The translations under genes were made by a program, and so were the position numbers. Under the pieces are notes generated by a model. The model did not search any database, was not told where the DNA came from, and worked only from the letters and a program-made list of their open reading frames with translations. From Yinghuangia sp051388915 (GTDB lineage: Bacteria > Actinomycetota > Actinomycetes > Streptomycetales > Streptomycetaceae): a DNA stretch of 64,000 nt. Every line of letters starts with the position of its first letter. Within the stretch, counting starts at the first letter, position 1. Of this stretch, positions 33,200-40,892 are shown piece after piece. Where the stretch lies: the NCBI RefSeq assembly GCF_051388915.1, contig NZ_JBPKBH010000005.1:62001-126000 (forward strand). Direction: 5' to 3'.

Positions 33200-34737
33200 T
33201 TGGCCCACCGCCGGTTCGTGTCGTTGATGGCGAGTTCGGCCTGCGTGAGGGTGACCGCGACCGGGATGCCCGGGCGGCCGCCGACCTTGACCATGAACTT
33301 GCCGAGCCCGGGAGGCGCGGCCTTGCGCCCGGTTCCGGCGTCCCACGACGGCGGGGTCGCCCAGTCGACGATCATGCGCTGCTCGGCGTCCGTCATCCCG
33401 ACGACGTCGGTCAACTGCGGCATCTCGGCGCGGGGCAGGCCGCCGCAGATGACCATTCCGGCACGCTCGACGAAGCCCTTCGCCTTCATGCGGTCCTCCT
33501 CGGCGCTGAGCGCGACGAGGTCGGACATGGTGTGCGTGATCATGGCCATGCCCACGCCGCGCTGCCGGTTGAGGCGGGTGAGGGCGTCGACGCGGTCGAC
33601 CAGGCCGCGGCCCGCGCGGAGCACGCGCCACAGCTCGTCCAGGATCACGAAGTAGTTCCGCTGCGGTTCGAGCCCGGCGTCGGCCAGCGACTGCGCCACC
33701 GAAATGGCGCCGAAGCCGTACGTCCAGCAGGCCAGCAGCGCCGCGGCCTGCAATTGCATCTCGCTGTCGTCGATGCTGCTGATGTCGAAACAGACCGGCC
33801 GGTCGCGGCGCATCGGCTCGGTGGTGGGCTTCGAGAACATCGTGCCCATGCGCCCGCCACCGACCAGCCCGACGAGCGAGGCCTCCAACTCCTCGGTGAT
33901 CGCCTGGTACCGCGTCAGGTCGTCGCGGTCCAGGGCCGCGGCCCGGACCTCCGGCGGCGCGGACCGGATGACCGCGAGCAGGTCCGCCAACACCGGTACG
34001 CTGTCGTGCCGTTCGTCCAGCACCCGCAGCGCGGTGTTGAGGATCGTCTCCTCGCGGTCGCTCGGCGCGTGGCCGCGCAGCACGGTGATGAGGGACGCCA
34101 CGGCGTTGAGCCGCCGCCCGTGCGCCTCGGCCAGCAGCACCTGGCGGGCGGACGCGGGCAACCGCGGTGCCGCGTCGACGACTTCGCCCGGGTCGAGGAT
34201 GTTGAGGTAGCCGCGGCCGTGTCCGAGCGTGATGACCTGGCCGCCGAGTGCGTGGATCAGGTCGACGTAGTCGGGCTTGAGGTCGCCGAACACCAGCGGC
34301 TGCACGCCGTACCCGGACAGGCCCAGCGCCTGCCGCCGGACGAACGTCGACTTACCCAACCCCGGTTTGCCGAGCACGAATTCGCTCGGATTGAGGATGA
34401 GGTTGGCGCGCTGGAACCAACTGATCGGATCACAGCACAGCGTGGCGGCGCTGGTGAGCGTGTGGCCGATCGGCACGCCGGTGATGGGGGTTCCCGAGCC
34501 CGCTCCGAACGGCCAGAGCCCGCAAGCCTGTACGGTCGTCGCACGCCACTCGGGGGCGGCCTCCACGTAGGCCGCGGAGCCGTGCCCCCAGCCCTCCCGC
34601 CCGCGCGCCGGGGGGACGGGCAGGTCACCCGGCGTCCCGTCGGCGACCGCGCCTCCGGCCGCCGCGTCACGCTTGCGGCCGCTCCTACGCCAACCCCGTC
34701 TCGCGCGCCCCGTCGGCGTCGCTTCGAAGGCGGTCAC
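33196..34737 (-). CDS. VirB4/TraC-like secretion ATPase
   Basis: 513 residues. Walker A GKPGLGKST at 123-131; Walker B NYFVILDELWRVL; further VirB4-family features THTMSDL and the RAGMVICGGLP sensor-like region. The N-terminal ~60 residues are basic and disordered. It lacks the large N-terminal half of canonical VirB4, which in this gene community is supplied by the separate SCO6880-family protein encoded immediately upstream. It energises assembly or substrate movement at the cytoplasmic face. GTG 34737 overlaps the stop of the preceding gene (GTGA). Confidence 0.88.
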   Translation of the reverse strand: MTAFEATPTGRARRGWRRSGRKRDAAAGGAVADGTPGDLPVPPARGREGWGHGSAAYVEAAPEWRATTVQACGLWPFGAGSGTPITGVPIGHTLTSAATLCCDPISWFQRANLILNPSEFVLGKPGLGKSTFVRRQALGLSGYGVQPLVFGDLKPDYVDLIHALGGQVITLGHGRGYLNILDPGEVVDAAPRLPASARQVLLAEAHGRRLNAVASLITVLRGHAPSDREETILNTALRVLDERHDSVPVLADLLAVIRSAPPEVRAAALDRDDLTRYQAITEELEASLVGLVGGGRMGTMFSKPTTEPMRRDRPVCFDISSIDDSEMQLQAAALLACWTYGFGAISVAQSLADAGLEPQRNYFVILDELWRVLRAGRGLVDRVDALTRLNRQRGVGMAMITHTMSDLVALSAEEDRMKAKGFVERAGMVICGGLPRAEMPQLTDVVGMTDAEQRMIVDWATPPSWDAGTGRKAAPPGLGKFMVKVGGRPGIPVAVTLTQAELAINDTNRRWAK

Positions 34738-36239
34738 ATCGCCTCCCTGAGCTTCTGCGGTACGTGCAGGTGTGCCGGCAGCACCAGGCCGAGCGGCAGG
34801 GTCGCGGCGAACGCGGTGGCCTGCGCGCCGAGGACGCGGCGCATCAGGATCCGCGACGACGCCGCGAGACTGTCCACCGTCGACGCGGCCAGCTTCATCG
34901 CCTCGGCGGAGTCGACGGTCGCGGTGACGAACAATCCGAAGCGCACCACCCCGGCGCCGGTGGCCTCCTCGTGGGCGGCCTGCTCGGCGGCGCGTACCGC
35001 CACCGAGTCGCGGGCGTTGGGGATCTTGGCCTGCTTGGCTTTGAACATCGCGTCCTTGCGGTCGCGTTCGACCAGCTGCGCGGCGGTGCCGGGGTCGTGC
35101 GGCCGGTAGACCAGCGTGACGCGCTTGCGCAGGATGTCGGCGTGCGGCAGGACGAGGCGCAGCAGGACCGAGGAGAACACGCCGCCGCGCGGCGCCTCGG
35201 ACATCGCCCAGGTCACCGACCAGCCGCTGTCGTGCCGGTAGTGGTCCCACGCCTCGACCGCGCTCATCGGGCCGGTCTCCGACCAGGGGATCTCCTCACC
35301 CTCTCCCTGGCAGCGCTCCAGGGTGGCCGCGGCGCGCGGGTCGTACGCGACGCGTACCGCCTCCGCGAGTTCGCGCGCCGTCATCGGCTGCGCCGGGCCC
35401 GCTCCGGTCATCTGGAGCGCGTCGCACAGGCCCGGGAGCCGGGACGCGATCCCCGCGGCCACCTCCTCGACGCCCATGCGGGCGCCGGTGATGCGGGAGA
35501 CTCCGGAGTAGGTGAGCGCCACCCACGTCGACAGCCGGGCCGAGCCTTTCGGGTACGAGCGCACCACCTCGCGCAGGACCTCGGTGGCCACGGTCGGGGC
35601 GTCGGCGGCCAGGTTGTCGACCACCTCGCGGCGCAGCCGTTCCCCGGAGTCCGGGGCCGCCTCGATGGTGACGGACGCGCCGACCAGGCCCGGTTCGTGG
35701 CCGAGTTGGCCGAGCCACTGGCCCCAGTATCCGACCCAGGTGTCGATCTGGTCGCCGTCCACCAGCGAGGCGCCGTCGGCCTCGCAGGACAGCACCACCG
35801 TGTGGTGCCCGACCGCGGGGAAGGTGATGAGGGCGAACGGGCGGCCGTGCGCGTCGGTGGAGGAGTACACCGTCGAGGCGGCCATCACGCCGGGCAACTC
35901 GCAGGCTCCGTACGGGATGTCGCTGAGCGGTCCGGACCGGAACAGATGCCGGCCGGAGAACTTCCCGCGGATCCACGCCACCCGCGCGGTGATGCGCTGG
36001 AGGCCGTTCCTGCCGTGCTTGTCGCGGAAGACCAGGGGCAGCAGGGCGATTCCGAAGAGCACGGCGACGCCGACCGCGAGCACCATCGAGACGAACATGA
36101 CGACGACGAACACCAGCATCCCGGTGAACAGCAGCAGGGTGCCGGCCGCGCCGATGCCGCCGATGCCGGGCGACAGCGGTTTGCGCCAGTTGCCGTAGGT
36201 CCGCGGTCCCAGGGGTTCCGCAGTGGGGGTGGTGTCCAT
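34734..36239 (-). CDS. SCO6880-family protein (VirB3/VirB4 N-terminal-like)
   Basis: 501 residues. About 45 residues after the start there are two adjacent TM helices (GAAGTLLLFTGMLVFVVVMF, then MVLAVGVAVLFGIALLPLVF), like PrgI/VirB3. A long cytoplasmic part resembles the N-terminal domain of VirB4: ARVAWIRGKFSGRHLFRSG, HTVVLSCEADG, TWVGYWGQWLGQLG, and a C-terminal RRVLGAQATAFAATLPLGL. It matches the actinobacterial SCO6880 family found in transfer loci. It pairs naturally with the ATPase encoded next, with a GTGA overlap. A TM-less paralogue is encoded at 39737 on the other strand. ATG 36239. Confidence 0.88.
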   Translation of the reverse strand: MDTTPTAEPLGPRTYGNWRKPLSPGIGGIGAAGTLLLFTGMLVFVVVMFVSMVLAVGVAVLFGIALLPLVFRDKHGRNGLQRITARVAWIRGKFSGRHLFRSGPLSDIPYGACELPGVMAASTVYSSTDAHGRPFALITFPAVGHHTVVLSCEADGASLVDGDQIDTWVGYWGQWLGQLGHEPGLVGASVTIEAAPDSGERLRREVVDNLAADAPTVATEVLREVVRSYPKGSARLSTWVALTYSGVSRITGARMGVEEVAAGIASRLPGLCDALQMTGAGPAQPMTARELAEAVRVAYDPRAAATLERCQGEGEEIPWSETGPMSAVEAWDHYRHDSGWSVTWAMSEAPRGGVFSSVLLRLVLPHADILRKRVTLVYRPHDPGTAAQLVERDRKDAMFKAKQAKIPNARDSVAVRAAEQAAHEEATGAGVVRFGLFVTATVDSAEAMKLAASTVDSLAASSRILMRRVLGAQATAFAATLPLGLVLPAHLHVPQKLREAM

Positions 36240-36286
36240 GACGGGTGCCTCGCCTTGCCGGGTAGGGTCCGTGCCGCCGTGCCGGG

Positions 36287-37984
36287 CTAGCGGCGGATGA
36301 TCTTGCCGACGACCTTGGTGGCGCCGCCCACGGCCTTGGCCCCGGTCACGAGCATGCCGCCGGCCAGTGCGGCGTTGGCGCCGTCGGACCCGGCCGCCGG
36401 GCTCACGATGGGCGTGACGATCCGGAGCAGCGCGGGGAGCAGGATGGTGATGAGCATCAGCACGAACACCCCGCGGAACTGCATCTCGGTGGTGAGCGGG
36501 TCGTTCGTCTGCGGCGCCCACATGCGCGCGCCCGCGACGAAGACCAGCACGGTCGCGGGCTTGAGCAGGATGAACGCGGCGAGGTAGGAGAGGTGGCCGC
36601 GCATCCAACTGCGGCCGGCCTCGGTGTTGGTGGCTGCGGTGGCCAGCGGGAGCGTGCCGGTCAGCACGATGACCATGAAGAAGGCCACGGTCATGTAGAA
36701 GTAGTTCATCAGGCTGCTGGCGATCAGGCAGACGGCGACGATCAGGAAGACGAAGAAGTTCAGGTTGGAGTCGGAGATGGCGCCGGTGAGCGTGGCCAGC
36801 GCCTCCTTCGTGGCCTTGCTGGTGTTCTCCGGGGTGATCTCCTGCGGGTTGCTCGGGTCCAGGCCCCGGATCAGCACCCAGGACGAGAAGTAACTCGACG
36901 CCCGGACAAGGGCGTTGACCACCATCACGGACAGTCCGGAGACGATGATCAGGGTCGCGATGCTGCGCAGCACGTCGCGGGCGGGGACGGCGTCACGGGT
37001 CAGTGCCATCCGTACCGCCGCGATGATGATCGAGACGATCACCAGGAAGTACGTGATGACGTTGGTGTGCCGTACCAGGAAGTCGACGTTCTGTTCCAGC
37101 TTGTAGCCGGTGTCGTTGTTGATGACGGGGTCCGGTGAGTTGACCCACCAGGTGGACACCGTGGCGGAAGCCGCCCCGAGGTTGACCTTCGTCCAGCCGA
37201 TGGGGTCGTCGAGGAACTTGATCGACGGGTCGTACCCGGCGGTGGTGACCGGCCGCGAGTCTCCGCGGTCGCAGGCGCCGGCGGCCACCGTGCCGCAGGC
37301 GCTGGGCTGCTCGGGGGTCCGTTCGCCGTACTTGAAGTGGTCGTGGAAAGCCTTCGTGGCGGCCCGGCACTTCTCCAGCAGGCTTGTCGGTCCGCCGCCG
37401 GTCAGGCGGTCCTCGGGGCACAGCGACTTGGTGCGGTCCTCGGGCTTGTTGGGGTCGACGCGCGGGTCGACGCAGGAGATCTTGCGCTGGGTGCGCGGTT
37501 TCAGGAATTCACAGGGGCTGCTGGCGTCCGCGTTCTCGTTGTTTTCTCCCCAGAAGGATTCCGGGCCGTAGCCGTCGCTTTTCGGGGCGACGGCGCGTTT
37601 CTCCGTCTTGCCGTGGCAGTCGTCGCCGCACCGGCCGGTCCAGTTCTCCTGCTCGACGACCAGGTCCTTGTACTCCTCGGTGCCCGAGGTGAAGTTGAAC
37701 CAAGGCGGTCCGCCGGAGATGTTGTCGGGCTGCCACCATCCGTTGATGCGCTCGTTCTTCTCGTTGCGCAGCACCACCGAAGTCGACCAGTTCTGCTGCG
37801 GGCACACGTAATACCATTTGGACCCGCTGATGTTCATCGGGATGTAGATGCACGAGTCCTCGTATTTGAGGTCGGAGGGCCCGGTCTCCTCCGCGGCGGC
37901 CTGCGGGACCGAGCCCGGCAGCAGCCCGATGAGGAGGCCGAGCAGCACGAGGACGAGCAGCGCCGGACGGCGCGCCCGGCTCAT
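36287..37984 (-). CDS. VirB6/TrbL-like polytopic membrane protein with Cys-rich ectodomain
   Basis: 565 residues. Signal sequence (LLVLVLLGLLIGLLPGSVPQAAA), then a ~270-residue extracytoplasmic domain with many Cys and Trp (DSCIYIPMNISGSKWYYVC, CGDDC, CEFLKP, SCVDPRVD, LCPED, EKCRA). About six TM helices follow, including ITYFLVIVSIIIAAVRMAL, FFVFLIVAVCLIASSLMNYF and LLKPATVLVFVAGA. The Gly/Ala/Lys tail ends KIIRR. The large polytopic part fits the VirB6 channel role; the ectodomain is special to this family. ATG 37984 overlaps the preceding stop (ATGA). Confidence 0.85.
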   Translation of the reverse strand: MSRARRPALLVLVLLGLLIGLLPGSVPQAAAEETGPSDLKYEDSCIYIPMNISGSKWYYVCPQQNWSTSVVLRNEKNERINGWWQPDNISGGPPWFNFTSGTEEYKDLVVEQENWTGRCGDDCHGKTEKRAVAPKSDGYGPESFWGENNENADASSPCEFLKPRTQRKISCVDPRVDPNKPEDRTKSLCPEDRLTGGGPTSLLEKCRAATKAFHDHFKYGERTPEQPSACGTVAAGACDRGDSRPVTTAGYDPSIKFLDDPIGWTKVNLGAASATVSTWWVNSPDPVINNDTGYKLEQNVDFLVRHTNVITYFLVIVSIIIAAVRMALTRDAVPARDVLRSIATLIIVSGLSVMVVNALVRASSYFSSWVLIRGLDPSNPQEITPENTSKATKEALATLTGAISDSNLNFFVFLIVAVCLIASSLMNYFYMTVAFFMVIVLTGTLPLATAATNTEAGRSWMRGHLSYLAAFILLKPATVLVFVAGARMWAPQTNDPLTTEMQFRGVFVLMLITILLPALLRIVTPIVSPAAGSDGANAALAGGMLVTGAKAVGGATKVVGKIIRR

Positions 37985-38838
37985 GCGTCACCCCATTCGA
38001 CGTAGCCCTCGGTGCCGGCGACGGTCTGTTCCATGAAGGCGTCCGAGCCGTCGTCCCGCATGTGCAGTTTCCAGTCCCCCTCGGACCAGTCCACGGTGTG
38101 GACGCTGGCCCACAGTTCTCCGTTCGACATGCGGAACAACAGAGCGACCGCGGCGGATTGCGGGGAGTAGCTGACGAACCGGAAGCCGGCCAGCCGGGCC
38201 AGACGGTCCCCGGCAGGCGGGACGGCCGCGACGCCGGTCGGGCCCTCTTGCTGTTCGCGCAGGCGGAGGTACGCGTCCCGCCCCGGCCCGGGGACCATCT
38301 GCCGTTCGGCGAGGCTGCGCCAGTCGGGAGCGACCGGGTGGCGCATCACGATGTTGGCGGCGGCCAGCAGCGCGCCGGTCGGGGTCGGGGCGAAGCAGCG
38401 GGCGACGCTGCCGACGCGCTCTGCCGGGCCCGCCATGCCCGACAGCGGCACCATGAGGCCGCGGTAGTCGGTCCATTCGATGTGCGAGGGCACCTTGCCG
38501 GGTTGCGCGGTGGGGCTGTCCGGGAACGGCGCGCACGTCCCGTCGCCCACGGGTGCGGGCCGCGGGGGTGGCACCGTCACGCCGGGGGCGACCGGGTTGG
38601 GCGGCGCCTGCGGCGTGTCGTCCACCGACGCGCCCGGGACGGGTCCGCCGCTGCCGCCGGGGTCGGCCGCGGCGGCGCGCGGCGTGGTGGTGCCGACGTC
38701 CACGATCACCAGCACCGCGATGACCAGCACGACGACCAGCACGAGCGCCGCCCCGACGAAGCCCGGCCGGCCGAGCGCGCCGCGCTCGGCGCGCCACGCG
38801 CCTTCCGCGGACCGCTCGCCTCGCCTGCGACCGAACAA
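37981..38838 (-). CDS. Single-TM transfer protein, hypothetical (VirB8-position)
   Basis: 285 residues. Short basic N-terminus, one TM helix (FVGAALVLVVVLVIAVLVIV, residues ~27-49), a Pro/Gly linker, and a C-terminal domain with TDYRGLMVPLSGMAGPAERV, ARCFAPTPTGALLAAANIVM and SVHTVDWSEGDWKLHM. Topology matches SCO6879-like partners of SCO6880 proteins and is VirB8-like in general. TTG 38838 is used as the start because GGAGA lies 5 nt before it. Its stop overlaps the VirB6-like start. The 229 bp upstream contain only short GATCCGGG-type repeats. Confidence 0.75.
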   Translation of the reverse strand: MFGRRRGERSAEGAWRAERGALGRPGFVGAALVLVVVLVIAVLVIVDVGTTTPRAAAADPGGSGGPVPGASVDDTPQAPPNPVAPGVTVPPPRPAPVGDGTCAPFPDSPTAQPGKVPSHIEWTDYRGLMVPLSGMAGPAERVGSVARCFAPTPTGALLAAANIVMRHPVAPDWRSLAERQMVPGPGRDAYLRLREQQEGPTGVAAVPPAGDRLARLAGFRFVSYSPQSAAVALLFRMSNGELWASVHTVDWSEGDWKLHMRDDGSDAFMEQTVAGTEGYVEWGDA

Positions 38839-39067
38839 GGGGGTCTCCGTCTTCCGAGAGGGATGGTGCCTGGACGGGTGTTCCCGGCCCGCGGCCGGGA
38901 GGGACGCGCCTGGGCGCGCCGGAGGCGCCCCGTGCGGGCGCGCGGGAACGGCCCCGGCTGCACCGCGAAGTCGCCTGAGTGCCCGGGGAGTTCAGTTCCG
39001 GGAGTCGATCCGGGTCGATCCGGGGGGTCGATCCGAGAGTTCGTTCGGAGGGCGGTAAGGACCGCCG

Positions 39068-39409
39068 TCAGGGCCCGGCGACGATGCCCACGATCGCCGA
39101 GGCGGACCCGACGATCACGCACGCGACCATGGGCATGAGCAGGCCGGGGATGTGCACCTCGCCGCCGGTCTTGTGGGCGTACGCCATGCGCCCCGCCGTC
39201 GCGAGAAGTCCCGCCACGCACAGGCCGAGCACGATCCACGACCCGAACGCGAGAATTTTCGAGAACCCCCCGGTGACGCTTTCGGGAATGTGCGCGCCCT
39301 TGGGTTCCAGAATCGTTTTCGAGTTGTCCGGCGGGGGCGAAGGCGGCGGATTCATGGGGGCGGCGAACGACGTGTCCACCGTGATCCAGAGTTTCAATAG
39401 CGCGTCCAT
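39068..39409 (-). CDS. Two-TM pilin-like (VirB2/TrbC-type) protein, first gene of the transfer operon
   Basis: 113 residues from ATG 39409 (AAGG 8 nt upstream; GTG 39418 is possible). An N-terminal ~50-residue Pro-rich extracellular/cytoplasmic part is followed by two helices, FGSWIVLGLCVAGLLATAGR and PMVACVIVGSASAIVGIVAG, with a short charged loop (HKTGGEV). This is the two-helix topology of VirB2/TrbC pilins. The same module ends the Cys-rich protein at 32294. The promoter of the nine-gene operon must lie in 39410-39530. Confidence 0.75.
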   Translation of the reverse strand: MDALLKLWITVDTSFAAPMNPPPSPPPDNSKTILEPKGAHIPESVTGGFSKILAFGSWIVLGLCVAGLLATAGRMAYAHKTGGEVHIPGLLMPMVACVIVGSASAIVGIVAGP

Positions 39410-39530
39410 ATGACCCACCTTGCGCGAAGTATCGGCCCTGCTCGTGCGTCATTGCGGTCCGGTCGCTGACCCGTCCAGTGTAGGAACGCCCCGAGCAGGC
39501 TTGATTGGATAAACACGCCACAATTCCCGG

Positions 39531-39740
39531 GTGTGCCACGGCATTTGCCCGCACTGTCTTGACGAACTCCGCCGCGGGCCCGGATGGTGGGCGCACGGCG
39601 CCCCCGCAACTTCCCTGCCGGGGCCGGTGATTCCCAATCTGCCCGAACGGCGGCCCGGCCGCCCCGAGTGCACCGCCGGGTGTGTTCGGGAGCCGGCGGG
39701 GCCGTCCGCGAGAACGATCGGCGGAGACCTGCTGCGATGA
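39531..39740 (+). CDS. 69-residue CxxxCxxC mini-protein, coupled to the SCO6880 paralogue
   Basis: GTG 39531 to TGA 39740. The N-terminus CHGICPHCLDE has Cys2, Cys6, Cys9 and His3/His8; CTAGC adds Cys47 and Cys51, so a zinc site is plausible. The stop overlaps the next ATG (ATGA), the usual coupling pattern in this locus. No clear Shine-Dalgarno sequence precedes the GTG, and codon bias is good but not perfect. No family recognised; possibly a zinc-ribbon accessory or regulator of the plus-strand transfer operon. With this gene, the divergent promoter space shrinks to 121 bp. Confidence 0.5.
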   Translation: MCHGICPHCLDELRRGPGWWAHGAPATSLPGPVIPNLPERRPGRPECTAGCVREPAGPSARTIGGDLLR

Positions 39741-40777
39741 CGAACCGTGTCAAGGCCCCGGGTGCGGCGCACACCGTCCCCGCACGCGACGCCCCCCGCC
39801 GCGCGCGGAGCGTCGACGTCGCACCGATGGGCGCGGTCCGGCTGCCGGGGCTGGCCTTCGCGCACCGGCTCGCCGCCGCCCGGGACGCCTACGGGAGGCC
39901 GTACGCGCTGCTCGCCGCCGCCCCGGGCACCCACACCGCCGTCCTGACCGCGGACCACGCCGCGTCGCTCGCTTCCGGAGCCGCGGTGTCCGAGTGGGCG
40001 GAGAACTGGTCGGAGGTCATCGCCTCGCTCGGCGACCACCCGCGGCCGGTGGCCGCCACGGTCGCGGTCCGGGTAGACCCCTCCGGCATGCGCGGCCACA
40101 TCGGTCTGACCTGGCGCACCGCTCCCGAGGGACGCCGGTCCAAGTGGCGCCTCGGCGGCGCGGCGGCCGTCGAGGCGGCGGTCATCGTCGGCGGGGCCCT
40201 GCCGAAGGTCTGCTCCATGCTGGAGTCCGCCCTGGAGACGGCCGTCGTCCCTCTGACAACGCAGGCGCTGAGCGGACTCGTGCGCAGCGCCTACGACCCG
40301 AGCGTCGCGCGCATGGTCGACGCGATGCCCGGGTCCGCGGCGGAGGGGCCCAAGTGGGCCCAGGCCGCTCCGCGTTCGTCCGCGGACGCCTGGGACCACC
40401 TGGTGCACGACGGCTGCGCGTCGGTCTCGTGGGTGATGTCCGGCGCGCCCGAACACGAGCCGCTGACCGGCCTGGTCGGCGACGGGCTGCCGGGCGCGAC
40501 CACGACGCGGCTCGCGCTGACGCACCGCCGGCCCACCGGCGGCGCCTCGGCACGCGGCGCAGCTCGGGGCCCGCGCCCGACGATGGTGCTGACCGCGACG
40601 TACCCGACCGTCCGGCAGGCCCGCGAAGCGGTGCTGGACCACCTGTCCCTGGGCACCCAGGTGCGGCTGCGGCGCGCGTACGGCTGCCAGGCGGCGGCGT
40701 TCGCGGCGGCTCTGCCGCTCGGAGTGCCGGTGCCGGGCGGGCTGCGGCCCCCGCAGACCCCGCGGCACGTTCCGTGA
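39737..40777 (+). CDS. TM-less paralogue of the SCO6880-family protein
   Basis: 346 residues. It can be aligned by eye with the protein at 34734: APMGAVRLPGLAF / YGRPYALLAAAPGTHTAVLTAD / SEWAENWSEVIASLGDHP match DIPYGACELPGVM / HGRPFALITFPAVGHHTVVLS / VGYWGQWLGQLGHEP, and both end with R-x-x-x-G-x-Q-A-x-A-F-A-A-x-L-P-L-G. It lacks the N-terminal TM pair and ~100 residues in the middle. It would be a soluble VirB4-N-like partner, perhaps for the coupling ATPase encoded next. ATG 39737 is coupled to the mini-protein stop. Confidence 0.75.
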   Translation: MTNRVKAPGAAHTVPARDAPRRARSVDVAPMGAVRLPGLAFAHRLAAARDAYGRPYALLAAAPGTHTAVLTADHAASLASGAAVSEWAENWSEVIASLGDHPRPVAATVAVRVDPSGMRGHIGLTWRTAPEGRRSKWRLGGAAAVEAAVIVGGALPKVCSMLESALETAVVPLTTQALSGLVRSAYDPSVARMVDAMPGSAAEGPKWAQAAPRSSADAWDHLVHDGCASVSWVMSGAPEHEPLTGLVGDGLPGATTTRLALTHRRPTGGASARGAARGPRPTMVLTATYPTVRQAREAVLDHLSLGTQVRLRRAYGCQAAAFAAALPLGVPVPGGLRPPQTPRHVP

Positions 40778-40792
40778 GGCACCCCGCAGCGC

Positions 40793-40867
40793 CTGTGCCG
40801 CCTTTGTCTGTGCCGCCTCTGCCTGTGCTGCCTTTGTCCATGCCGCCTCTCTCTGTGCCGCCTCTGT
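40793..40867 (+). repeat. Five 15-bp tandem repeats in the leader of the coupling-protein gene
   Basis: Imperfect copies of CTGTGCCGCCTTTGT start at 40793, 40808, 40823, 40838 and 40853. The array fills most of the 115 bp between the SCO6880 paralogue and the coupling protein and ends just before the AAGG ribosome site. The unit length is a multiple of three but no stop-free gene is supported here. Confidence 0.85.
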
Positions 40868-40892
40868 GTTCCGGCTTCGGAAGGATCCTGCG

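Noticed and set aside
39531..39740. Treating the Cys mini-protein as a shadow frame
   Set aside because: It does not overlap another supported gene, shows ATGA coupling and patterned Cys residues; retained with moderate confidence.
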